Source: Candidatus Susulua stagnicola (GTDB taxonomy: Bacteria; Omnitrophota; Gorgyraeia; Duberdicusellales; 4484-171). From it: a stretch of DNA of 37,269 nucleotides. Both the position numbers and the translations under genes were made by a program. This document shows positions 8,685 through 15,139 of this stretch, piece after piece. The DNA lies in contig JAVCBZ010000026.1 in assembly GCA_030765735.1 (NCBI GenBank), forward strand, positions 1 through 37,269, given 5' to 3'. Each line of letters begins with the position of its first letter. Position 1 is the first letter of the stretch. Under the pieces are notes generated by a model that saw only the letters and a list, made by a program, of their open reading frames with translations, was not told the origin of the DNA and made no database searches.

Positions 8685-10397
8685 ATGAAAGTTGCCATAT
8701 ACGCTCGCTATTCTTCTGAAAACCAAAGCGCCAAAAGCATTGACGACCAAATACGCGTATGCAAAGACTATGCCGGAAAAAATAACTTTCTTGTAGAAGA
8801 CGAACACGTCTATGTTGATAAGGCAATTTCAGGGTCTATTGTTGACCGGCCCGGATTGCAGGCTTTGGAAAAGGCTGCCGAGAATAAAGAATTTGATACT
8901 GTGATTGTAGATGACTTATCCCGGATATCACGAAGCAACCATCAAATGTTGACTTTAGTTCTTAAATTCAACTACCTGCAAATTAGAATTATCTCTGTAT
9001 CAGACGGTATCTCTACAGATGATGACAATTCTAAATTAGGCATTCATCTGCGCGGGCTTATGAATGAACTTTATCTTGATGACCTTAAAAAGAAAACCAT
9101 GCGTGGATTAGAAGGCCAGAAAATCCGCGGTTTTAGTGTAGGCGAAAATGTATTTGGCTATTTTACCGAACCGGTCGGCGAGCTAAGGATTGGCAAAAGG
9201 GGTGAAGCAAAGCATGACGGGATGATCCATAAAATAAATCCTGAGCAAGCCGATATAGTAAAAAGGATATTTAATGAGTTCTCCGGAGGTAAAAGCTTAA
9301 GAAAACTTGCCGCATCGCTTAATGAGGACAAAATCCCTACTAAACGCGGGCTTTCCGGTGGTTGGAATATTTCCAGTTTACGCAGAATCTTACAAAATAA
9401 AAAATATATTGGTATCTGGATATGGAAAACAACCAAAACCGTCCGAGATCCTCTGACCGGGAAAAAGAAAATTGTTTCGCGTCCCGAAAAGGAGCATTTA
9501 TCCACACGCAGAAAAGATTTAATAATTATTGAGCAGGATATTTGGGATAAAACCAGGGAAAGGTGGTCTAAAATGGTAGGCGCCTATCCTCTATCTAAAA
9601 AGGCAAGAGCAAACGGCCAAAAACAAAAAAGTTATGTTCATTGTGCCCCAACTCATCTTTTTTCGGGAACAATGAAATGCCACTGTTGTAACGGGCCAAT
9701 TGTTCTTGTCAGCGGAAAAGGCGACGGTTACTATGGTTGTTATAATTTTCGCCGTAAAACCTGTACTAATAAATTATTAGTATCCCGTAAGCGTGTAGAA
9801 AAAACCATCCTCACTGCGCTACAAGAAAAGGTTTTGACTCTTAATAATATAAACTACATTTATAAGAATCTGGAAACCCAAATAGCAAAAAGATTAAACA
9901 ATAACCCTGAGGCCATAAAGAAGAAAAGAGCCCAGCATGATAAGCTTTCTTTAGAAATGCAGAATTACTTGAATTACATTAAGTTAGGTAACTTTTCAAA
10001 GGCCGTATCCGAAGCATTAAAGCACTGTGAATCGAGGTTTGAGCTGTTAACAGAAGAAATAAAATCCCTGGAATTCCAGAAGAGCAACACCTTTAAATCC
10101 CCTCCCCTAGAGTGGGTGAAACACCGTCTAGAACGTTTACAGGAAACACTTAGCAAGAAGGCCACCTCAGCAGCCCTTGTCTTAAAAGGGCTCCTATCCC
10201 CCATATCCCTTGAGCCTGTATTAAGCCCTGATAATGACTTCTATTCAGTAGTTAATGCTCAGGAAGGAAGGTTTAAACCCTATTACGTGGCCCATATAAA
10301 AGCACAAACCCTTGCTCTTCTCGATGAGAAGAACAAGGGTTCGAATTGGTTTCAGTGGCGGGGTCGATGGGATTCGAACCCACGATCACCTGCGTGA
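8685..10397 (+). CDS. Large serine recombinase (integrase) of the element
   Basis: A 570-residue serine integrase. It has an N-terminal resolvase catalytic domain (1-150) with the active-site segment YARYSSENQ and VDDLSRISRS, a recombinase domain (about 165-290), a zinc ribbon with CHCCNG and later paired Cys residues (about 330-365), and a long coiled-coil-like C-terminal region (about 370-520). The last dozen residues (RWDSNPRSPA) are encoded by the antisense strand of the tRNA-Asp gene, so the present C-terminus is probably created by integration into that tRNA. No Shine-Dalgarno is visible before the ATG. It should catalyse integration and excision between attP and attB without a host factor, as known for the family. 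Confidence 0.92.
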   Translation: MKVAIYARYSSENQSAKSIDDQIRVCKDYAGKNNFLVEDEHVYVDKAISGSIVDRPGLQALEKAAENKEFDTVIVDDLSRISRSNHQMLTLVLKFNYLQIRIISVSDGISTDDDNSKLGIHLRGLMNELYLDDLKKKTMRGLEGQKIRGFSVGENVFGYFTEPVGELRIGKRGEAKHDGMIHKINPEQADIVKRIFNEFSGGKSLRKLAASLNEDKIPTKRGLSGGWNISSLRRILQNKKYIGIWIWKTTKTVRDPLTGKKKIVSRPEKEHLSTRRKDLIIIEQDIWDKTRERWSKMVGAYPLSKKARANGQKQKSYVHCAPTHLFSGTMKCHCCNGPIVLVSGKGDGYYGCYNFRRKTCTNKLLVSRKRVEKTILTALQEKVLTLNNINYIYKNLETQIAKRLNNNPEAIKKKRAQHDKLSLEMQNYLNYIKLGNFSKAVSEALKHCESRFELLTEEIKSLEFQKSNTFKSPPLEWVKHRLERLQETLSKKATSAALVLKGLLSPISLEPVLSPDNDFYSVVNAQEGRFKPYYVAHIKAQTLALLDEKNKGSNWFQWRGRWDSNPRSPA

Positions 10398-10434
10398 CAG
10401 GCAGGGGACTTAAGCCAGACTAATCGACGACCCC
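10356..10434 (-). tRNA. tRNA-Asp (anticodon GTC), CCA encoded
   Basis: Read on the minus strand it starts GGGGTCG and closes with CGACCCC, discriminator G and CCA. The anticodon arm is CCTGC-CTGTCAC-GCAGG (GTC, Asp), and the T arm contains GGGTTCGAATCCC. The D stem GATT/AGTC forms with one G-T pair. It is the only one of six tRNAs in the window with an encoded CCA. The 3' half overlaps the end of the serine recombinase frame on the other strand, marking the probable attachment site. Confidence 0.95.
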
Positions 10435-10446
10435 GATAGATTTAAG

Positions 10447-10475
10447 ATTATAAGTAAAAAGCCTGTTGTTGTCAA
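10447..10475 (-). promoter_or_regulatory. Consensus sigma-70 promoter of tRNA-Asp
   Basis: On the minus strand TTGACA (10475-10470), a 17 bp spacer and TATAAT (10452-10447) form a perfect consensus promoter. Its start would fall a few nucleotides before the tRNA 5' end at 10434. Integration at the 3' end therefore left tRNA-Asp expression intact. Confidence 0.8.
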
Positions 10476-10529
10476 ATTAAAAAATCAAATTTTTGTTGCC
10501 CTTGTCCTCCACCAAATAATATAAAACCA

Positions 10530-10603
10530 TGGGCGATACAGGACTTGAACCTGTGACCCCTACCATGTCAAGGTAGTACTCTAGCCAACTGAGCTAATCG
10601 CCC
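10530..10603 (-). tRNA. tRNA-Val (anticodon GAC)
   Basis: On the minus strand the gene runs from GGGCGAT to ATCGCCC plus discriminator A. The anticodon stem-loop is CTACC-TTGACAT-GGTAG (GAC, Val). The D arm TAGCTCAGTTGGCTAGAG and T arm CAGGTTCAAGTCCTG are regular. No CCA is encoded. Only 18 nt separate it from tRNA-Leu upstream, so they are probably co-transcribed. Confidence 0.96.
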
Positions 10604-10621
10604 TATTTAAATAAAAAAATA

Positions 10622-10707
10622 TGCCGGGGGCGGGACTTGAACCCGCACGTCTCTTACGAAACAACAGATTTTAAGTCTGTGTTGTCTGCCAATTCCAACA
10701 CCCCGGC
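10622..10707 (-). tRNA. tRNA-Leu (anticodon TAA)
   Basis: A class II tRNA on the minus strand. The acceptor is GCCGGGG/CCCCGGC, the anticodon loop CTTAAAA within ACAGA/TCTGT (TAA, Leu), and there is a long variable arm around TGTTTCGTAAGAGACGT. The discriminator is A and CCA is not encoded. The T arm is GCGGGTTCAAGTCCCGC. Confidence 0.96.
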
Positions 10708-10708
10708 A

Positions 10709-10800
10709 TAGTTAGTTCAAAGTTCATAGCTCATACTCATGGCTCATAGATATTAGTTCATAGATAATTTACTTTTAAACTATGAGCTATAAGCTACACA
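10709..10800. repeat. Degenerate short repeats of the AGTTCATAG type between two tRNAs
   Basis: The 92 nt between tRNA-Leu and tRNA-Cys are built of variants of one 8-10 nt word: GTTCATAG, GCTCATA, CTCATGG, GCTCATAGA, GTTCATAGA. Inverted copies CTATGAGCT and TATAAGCT appear near the right end. The spacing is irregular, so it is not CRISPR. It looks like slippage-grown low-complexity sequence that could fold back on itself. Confidence 0.5.
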
Positions 10801-10872
10801 AGGCGTGGGCCGGATTTGAACCGGCGCGTAGCGGTTTTGCAGACCGCTGCCTTACCACTTGGCTACCACGCC
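10801..10872 (-). tRNA. tRNA-Cys (anticodon GCA)
   Basis: On the minus strand, GGCGTGG pairs with CCACGCC, followed by discriminator T. The anticodon arm is GCGGT-CTGCAAA-ACCGC (GCA, Cys). The T arm is GCCGGTTCAAATCCGGC. No CCA is encoded. It lies 40 nt downstream of rpoZ. Confidence 0.96.
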
Positions 10873-10912
10873 ACTATCTAATACTTTTATTTTTTAAAAA
10901 ACTATAGACAGA

Positions 10913-11146
10913 CTACTTTTTACTTTTTTCTTTTGGTTTTGATTTTTCTTTTGCTTTTACTTTTATCTTTCCGTCTCTAATTTCTTTCAGAGCATTATCT
11001 AAAACCTTCTCTCCAGGTTTATCAATTAAAACCTTTTCTCCATCAGCTAAAGCAATAGCTCTTTTTGCAGCTAAAATAGTTACTTCATAAATTGATCCAC
11101 TACTTGCTTTTAAAAGTTTTTCTAGGGGTATGCTTACTCCGCTCAT
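10913..11146 (-). CDS. rpoZ: RNA polymerase omega subunit, probable
   Basis: A 77-residue protein. The stretch IYEVTILAAKRAIALADGEK resembles the conserved R/E-x-V-x-x-A-A-x-R-A core of omega. It continues with KPGEKVLDNALKEIRDGKI and ends in a Lys/Glu/Pro-rich tail. Omega is a small chaperone-like subunit that clamps the beta' subunit. Position directly after gmk is the widespread gmk-rpoZ arrangement and raises confidence, since the N-terminal part is divergent. GGAG lies before the ATG; the gap to gmk is 9 nt. Confidence 0.8.
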   Translation of the reverse strand: MSGVSIPLEKLLKASSGSIYEVTILAAKRAIALADGEKVLIDKPGEKVLDNALKEIRDGKIKVKAKEKSKPKEKSKK

Positions 11147-11155
11147 TTCACTCTC

Positions 11156-11728
11156 CTATTTATCCGAATTAAGAATAATACTTTCTAGTTCCTTTAAGGT
11201 ATCTTTTATATTTCTGTTTATTACCGAATAATCATAATCTTTGGAAAGCTCCACTTCTTTTTTTGCAAGTTTTACTCTTTTCTTAATAACTCCTTTATCC
11301 TCATCCCTTTTTTCCATTCGCCGATAAAGTTCTTTTTCTGACGGTGCAACAAGAAAAATAGTAGTTACTTTTTTAGCCTTTAAATCTTTTTTAAGGCACA
11401 TTCCTCCTTTAACATCAATGCATAAAACAAGGTTTTTACCTGTTCTTTTGGCTAACCCATATAAAATCTTTGGCGTTCCGTAATAGTTTTCTAATACCTT
11501 CTGGTTTTCAAGAAAAAATTTATTTTTCTTTAGTCGTAAAAACTCATCTTCTTCAATAAAAAAATAGTCTTTTCCATCTTTTTCTTTATCTCGTTTTTTC
11601 CGAGTAGTTATGGTAACCCCTTTTACAAAATCTTTTTTTATTCTTTCCCGCGCAAACAATTGCTCAACAATGGTAGTTTTACCTGCCCCCCCTGGTCCAG
11701 AGATAATAAAAACTTTTGGATTTCTCAT
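11156..11728 (-). CDS. gmk: Guanylate kinase
   Basis: Phosphorylates GMP to GDP with ATP. The P-loop is GPGGAGKTT (10-18; usually GPSGAGKST, so the P-loop Ser positions are Gly and Thr). TTRKKRDKEKDGKDYFFIEEDEF corresponds in part to the GMP-binding region with T-T-R and D-Y-x-F. The lid region has RMEKRDEDKGVIKKR, and the C-terminal YDYSVINRNIKDT is family-typical. Its 190 residues match the usual length. The start overlaps the yicC stop by 4 nt (ATGA), giving yicC-gmk-rpoZ as one operon. Confidence 0.93.
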   Translation of the reverse strand: MRNPKVFIISGPGGAGKTTIVEQLFARERIKKDFVKGVTITTRKKRDKEKDGKDYFFIEEDEFLRLKKNKFFLENQKVLENYYGTPKILYGLAKRTGKNLVLCIDVKGGMCLKKDLKAKKVTTIFLVAPSEKELYRRMEKRDEDKGVIKKRVKLAKKEVELSKDYDYSVINRNIKDTLKELESIILNSDK

Positions 11729-12507
11729 TCTATATTCTGCGCCTGTTCTTTTATCCTTTCTAAATAATTTTTTCCTTCAATTATTAGCAAAGCTAAATTT
11801 TTCTTTTTGGTTTTGCTAGAAGCCGCATTTAATTCTCTTAAAATTTCTTGAGTTAAAAAATCTAAAGCTCTTCCTTGGGGCGTCCATTGCTTAGAATTAA
11901 TTTTGCTTTCTAATTTACTTATATAGAACAATGTTAAAGAAATCTCTTCATCAATATCTTCTCTCCCGTTTTCAATTTTATTAACTTTAGGTTTTTCTTT
12001 TTTTATCTTCTCAACATTGTTTTTTAATTTGCTTAGGTTCTCTATAATTTCCTTTTTTATGGCTTTTCCTTCTTTCTCTTTAAATTTTACAAACTTGTTT
12101 AAGACTTCTTTTATCGCTAAAGGGATTAACCCCTTATCTCTTTTTCCGCTATGGCTTAAAGAGATTGCTTGTGGCAAATTTAAAATATCACTTATTTCAA
12201 TATCAGCCTTTAGATTATACTTTTTATTTAAGGACTTTATCTGAGTAACATAACGACAAACAACCTCTTCGTCAACATATACTTTTTTAATTTGTGGCTT
12301 AGCTGAAAAAATAAAAACTTCTACCTTACCCCGATTAATCTTTTTTTTAATTTCTCGCTTAATTTTTTCTTCTAATAAAAGATCTTCAATTGGTAAATTA
12401 TGGATACAAATATCTAAATATTTAAAATTTGAAGACCTTAAAATTACTTGAGTAGTTTGCTCTCCTCTGCTTACTTGTGCAGAAGCATAAGCGGTCATTG
12501 ATCTCAT
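11725..12507 (-). CDS. yicC: YicC/YloC-family endoribonuclease
   Basis: The 260-residue protein begins MRSMTAYA, the family signature (usually MIRSMTGFG). It has the middle block RGKVEVF and the C-terminal DUF1732-like region with FLTQEILRELN and the closing ERIKEQAQNIE, again highly characteristic. Members are RNA endonucleases. I chose the ATG at 12507 because AAGGAG sits at good spacing and the ATG overlaps the ndk stop as ATGA; a TTG two codons earlier would be too close to that site. Close linkage to gmk is common. Confidence 0.9.
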   Translation of the reverse strand: MRSMTAYASAQVSRGEQTTQVILRSSNFKYLDICIHNLPIEDLLLEEKIKREIKKKINRGKVEVFIFSAKPQIKKVYVDEEVVCRYVTQIKSLNKKYNLKADIEISDILNLPQAISLSHSGKRDKGLIPLAIKEVLNKFVKFKEKEGKAIKKEIIENLSKLKNNVEKIKKEKPKVNKIENGREDIDEEISLTLFYISKLESKINSKQWTPQGRALDFLTQEILRELNAASSKTKKKNLALLIIEGKNYLERIKEQAQNIE

Positions 12508-13010
12508 ATCCAAATCTCCTTGTTGCTATTTTCTTGAGCTATTTTTTTTGAAGGATAAAGTTCGCAAACAATTTCATCAGGGTCAAACCATAATTTTATT
12601 TCTCTCTCAGCTTCCTCTATACTACTTGAAGCATGAATTACATTTTCAAACAAACCGGTTGTTAAAATTCTCCCATAAGCTCCTCTTATACTTATCGGAT
12701 CAGCCTGTTCAGGATTGGTTGCCCCAGCTATATCTCTAACTTTTTTAATGGCATCCTCTCCCCAATAAATCAAAGGCATAACTCTATTTTCCCCATGAAG
12801 CTGCCCTGTAATATACTTAGCTAGTTCTGGATAAAAAGATTCTTTTTGAAGATGATGATAGTGCTTATTAGCTAATTCAATATCAACCTTTACTATTTTT
12901 GCTCCAATTATTTTCAGTTTAGCTTCAGAAAGCCTGCTTAGAATATTCCCGGTAAGAGACTTTTTTAATCCATCTGGTTTAATAATAACTAAAGTAGCTT
13001 CATCCCTCAT
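12504..13010 (-). CDS. ndk: Nucleoside diphosphate kinase
   Basis: Transfers the gamma phosphate between nucleoside triphosphates and diphosphates. The start TLVIIKPDGLKKSLTG is the family N-terminus, and the active-site His lies in NVIHASSSIEEAE (usually NxxHGSDS). The length, 168, exceeds the usual 135-150 because of extra residues in the middle (around MPLIYWGEDAIKKVRDI) and a C-terminal tail ending NKEIWI. AGGAGG precedes the ATG. It is 24 nt downstream of parB on the same strand. Confidence 0.94.
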   Translation of the reverse strand: MRDEATLVIIKPDGLKKSLTGNILSRLSEAKLKIIGAKIVKVDIELANKHYHHLQKESFYPELAKYITGQLHGENRVMPLIYWGEDAIKKVRDIAGATNPEQADPISIRGAYGRILTTGLFENVIHASSSIEEAEREIKLWFDPDEIVCELYPSKKIAQENSNKEIWI

Positions 13011-13034
13011 TTTCTTTGAACCTCCTTATAAACT

Positions 13035-13862
13035 TTATTTTAATTTTTTAATAATTCGTTCTAGATCCTCTAAGCTGTAATACTCAACAACAATTCTACC
13101 ACGATTTTTCTTTTTGTTGAAGACTTTAACTTTAGTTCCTAATAATTTTTGAAGTCTCTCCTCTAGCTCAACTATAAAAGGATCGCTCTTCTTTTTCTTT
13201 TTAGACACCATCCTAACTTTATTTTCTATCTCTCTAACCGACATTCCTTCTTTTAAAATCTGATAAAATATTTTTTCTTGGGTTTGGATTTTATCAGCTC
13301 CTAAGATTGTTCGGGCCTGAGTTCGAGTAATCATTCTTTTACGCACAGCCTCTTTTATTTTTTCTGGTAATTTAAGTAATCGTAAAACATTTACCACTGT
13401 GGTCTTATCTTTGCCAACAAATTTAGCAACATCTTCTAATGAAAAATCAAAATCTTCGATTAACCTTTTAAAAGCTTCTGCTTCTTCTATGGGATTTAAA
13501 TCTTGTCTCTGAAGGTTTTCAACAATAGCTAAAACAAAAGCCTCTTTATCGTCTAGTTCCTTAATAATAGTTGGTATCTCCTTGAGCCCCAAAGACTTAG
13601 CAGCTTCATACCTTCTTTCTCCAGCAACAATTTCATAGCTTCCTCCACTTATTTCTCTTGCTACAATTGGTTGAATAAATCCTTTTTCTTTGATTGATCT
13701 AGTTAGTTCTCCTAATTCTTTTTCACTTATTTCTTGTCTAGGTTGGCATTTAGCAGGCTTTACTTTATCTAATGATAAGCGAATGAATTCTCTTGGTAAC
13801 ATTGCTGCTGTCTTTTTAGGAATAAGTGCATCCAATCCTCTACCTAAAACCTTTCTATCCAT
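13035..13862 (-). CDS. parB: Chromosome partitioning protein ParB (Spo0J)
   Basis: CTP-dependent DNA clamp that loads at parS. The N-terminal LGRGLDALIPKK, the ParB CTPase box with GERRYEAAKSLG (about 79-90), IVENLQRQDLNPIEEAEAF, and the helix-turn-helix with VAKFVGKDKTTVVNVLRLLKLP are all present. The C-terminal dimerisation segment is lysine-rich. At 275 residues it is normal length. It follows parA by 51 nt and has a strong GGAGG-type ribosome site. Two parS-like sites lie just upstream of parA. Confidence 0.96.
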   Translation of the reverse strand: MDRKVLGRGLDALIPKKTAAMLPREFIRLSLDKVKPAKCQPRQEISEKELGELTRSIKEKGFIQPIVAREISGGSYEIVAGERRYEAAKSLGLKEIPTIIKELDDKEAFVLAIVENLQRQDLNPIEEAEAFKRLIEDFDFSLEDVAKFVGKDKTTVVNVLRLLKLPEKIKEAVRKRMITRTQARTILGADKIQTQEKIFYQILKEGMSVREIENKVRMVSKKKKKSDPFIVELEERLQKLLGTKVKVFNKKKNRGRIVVEYYSLEDLERIIKKLK

Positions 13863-13913
13863 TTCCCCTCCTAGTTCTCCTATTAAATTAATTCAATTGC
13901 TAACCATAACTTG

Positions 13914-14705
13914 TTATTGGACTTCGATAGTTTTTTGTCCAACTTCTATCCTTTCTTTTAATACTTCCTGGGCTAAATTAAAATAGGCTTTGCTACCTAC
14001 ACAACCAGAATCATAAAAACATATTGGCTTACCAAAGCTAGGTGCTTCAGCAAGTCTTATATTTCGTGGCACAATAACATTAAATGTTTTTTTCTGAAAA
14101 AAATTCCTTACCTCCTCTATAACCTGTAAGGTAAGACGAGTACGAAAATCACCCATAGTAAGAAGAACTCCCTCTATCTCTAAAGACGGTTTTAGCCTCT
14201 CGCGAACTAATTCTATTGTATTAACCAATTTAGAAACTCCTTCCAAAGCATAATATTCACATTGGATTGGGATAATTAAGCTATCTGAAGCTACCAAAAC
14301 GTTTAATGTAAGTAACCCTAAAGATGGCGGCGCATCAATAATAATATAAGAAAAATCATCTTTTACTTGTTTTACTTTATCTTGTAGTTGCATCTCTCTA
14401 TTTTCAATATTTACTAACTCAACTTCTCCTCCGGTAAGAGAGATATCTGAAGGACTAATATATAAATTGGGCCATTTAGTAGGATAAATACTTTCTGAAA
14501 TACTAGTTTTACCCATGATTGTATCGTAAATTGAATTTTTGTCTTGACTATCAAACCCAACTCCTGAAGTAGCATTGCCTTGAGGATCCATATCTATAAG
14601 CAAAGTTTTTTTACCGGCTAAACCTAAAAGTGAGCTTAAATTAATAGCTGTAGTAGTTTTGCCTGTCCCCCCTTTTTGATTACAAATACCAATTATTTTG
14701 CCCAT
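13914..14705 (-). CDS. parA: Chromosome partitioning ATPase ParA (Soj)
   Basis: Walker-type ATPase that segregates origins with ParB. The deviant Walker A is CNQKGGTGKTTT (8-19), the switch I region has DMDPQGNATSGVG (38-50), and Walker B is YIIIDAPPSLG (about 121-131). The 263-residue length is typical of Soj. The ATG has no clear Shine-Dalgarno. A promoter with TTGACA and TAGAAT at 14831-14802 drives it, with a parS-like site between promoter and start, which suggests ParB feedback on its own transcription. Confidence 0.96.
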   Translation of the reverse strand: MGKIIGICNQKGGTGKTTTAINLSSLLGLAGKKTLLIDMDPQGNATSGVGFDSQDKNSIYDTIMGKTSISESIYPTKWPNLYISPSDISLTGGEVELVNIENREMQLQDKVKQVKDDFSYIIIDAPPSLGLLTLNVLVASDSLIIPIQCEYYALEGVSKLVNTIELVRERLKPSLEIEGVLLTMGDFRTRLTLQVIEEVRNFFQKKTFNVIVPRNIRLAEAPSFGKPICFYDSGCVGSKAYFNLAQEVLKERIEVGQKTIEVQ

Positions 14706-14725
14706 TTTTATTTACGAGTTTTTAC

Positions 14726-14741
14726 GTTTTCACGTGGAAAC
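14726..14741. promoter_or_regulatory. parS-like site 1
   Basis: GTTTTCACGTGGAAAC, a near-palindrome around CACGTG, resembles the bacterial parS consensus TGTTTCACGTGAAACA. It lies in the parA leader. The flank CTTTAAA is also shared with site 2, giving a 23 bp direct repeat. Confidence 0.75.
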
Positions 14742-14801
14742 TTTAAAAGCTTACTGATTTCTTACCTTTTTCTGTTTCCCTTTTCAGGTAAAACTTAATC
14801 T

Positions 14802-14831
14802 ATTCTAATACACCATAGGTAGTATTGTCAA
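14802..14831 (-). promoter_or_regulatory. Promoter of parA-parB
   Basis: On the minus strand TTGACA (14831-14826), an 18 bp spacer, and TAGAAT (14807-14802). It lies about 100 nt before the parA start; the leader contains parS-like site 1. Confidence 0.65.
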
Positions 14832-14862
14832 GCTTTTTGTATTAACCTCCTGCAAAAGGTAA

Positions 14863-15000
14863 ATTGTAACTCATATTGCGACAACATTCAACTCAAAATT
14901 CCTATTCTGTTTTTTGTTGGTTTTGCTACCTTACAAAATAACAGATTTTGAGAGCTATGGGCATTTTTTACCCTCTAACTGTCGCACTTGTGATTACAAT
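14863..15000. ncRNA. Candidate structured RNA (6S-like fold) between parA and yidC
   Basis: A 138 nt stretch with ordered inverted pairs. ATTGTAA (14863-14869) pairs with TTACAAT (14994-15000). An 8/8 internal loop follows, then GCGACA (14878-14883) with TGTCGC (14980-14985). A large asymmetric bubble follows, then CTCAAAAT (14892-14899) plus CTGTT (14907-14911), split by a 7 nt bulge, pair with the continuous AACAGATTTTGAG (14940-14952). The 3' side of the bubble holds a small GGG/CCC hairpin. A long rod with a central bubble recalls 6S RNA, but no sequence hallmark was verified. The strand is uncertain: a plus-strand terminator-like hairpin follows at 15013-15035, but no good plus promoter is visible. 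Confidence 0.4.
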
Positions 15001-15012
15001 CTTCTTCCAAAG

Positions 15013-15035
15013 AAAGGGAGTTGACCCCTTTTATT
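15013..15035 (+). terminator. Weak intrinsic terminator candidate
   Basis: AAAGGG (15013-15018), a 7 nt loop and CCCTTT (15026-15031) followed by TATTCT. It would end a plus-strand transcript of the structured element, or act as one side of a bidirectional terminator. The stem is short. Confidence 0.35.
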
Positions 15036-15053
15036 CTACAGCTCGCTGATTGC

Positions 15054-15069
15054 GTTTTCACGTGGAAAC
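15054..15069. promoter_or_regulatory. parS-like site 2
   Basis: An identical GTTTTCACGTGGAAAC, 328 bp from site 1, between yidC and the structured element. The two exact copies flanking the parA upstream region support a real ParB loading site. Confidence 0.75.
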
Positions 15070-15139
15070 TTTAAATATACAGTTCCCCATTGCTTTTTTG
15101 GGTTTAGCTTTTTAGATATACAAAAAAATAGCTTTAGAA

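Larger units (their letters stand above)
1..10434. mobile_element. Putative integrative element at tRNA-Asp, carrying a defence cluster (one end)
   Basis: The stretch from the left window edge to the tRNA-Asp gene holds a type I restriction-modification operon with extra genes, an ORF6N protein, and a large serine recombinase whose reading frame ends inside tRNA-Asp. Genes to the right are core (tRNAs, rpoZ, gmk, ndk, parAB, origin genes). A recombinase lying directly against a tRNA 3' end is the usual layout of a tRNA-targeted integrative element. The other boundary and the second attachment site were not found and presumably lie left of position 1. The assignment is inference from layout. 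Confidence 0.6.

Noticed and set aside
8547-8807. Minus-strand frame across the recombinase start
   Set aside because: It is antisense to a well-supported gene and shows no family features; the same holds for the antisense frames over hsdR, gyrA, glmS and pyrK.
10331-10355. GGTTCGAAT near the recombinase end, like a second tRNA T arm
   Set aside because: Only the T-loop core matches; there is no stem or acceptor sequence, so it cannot be called an att repeat.
10709-10800. Possible CRISPR-like repeat cluster
   Set aside because: Repeats are 8-10 nt, degenerate and irregularly spaced, with no unique spacers and no cas genes.
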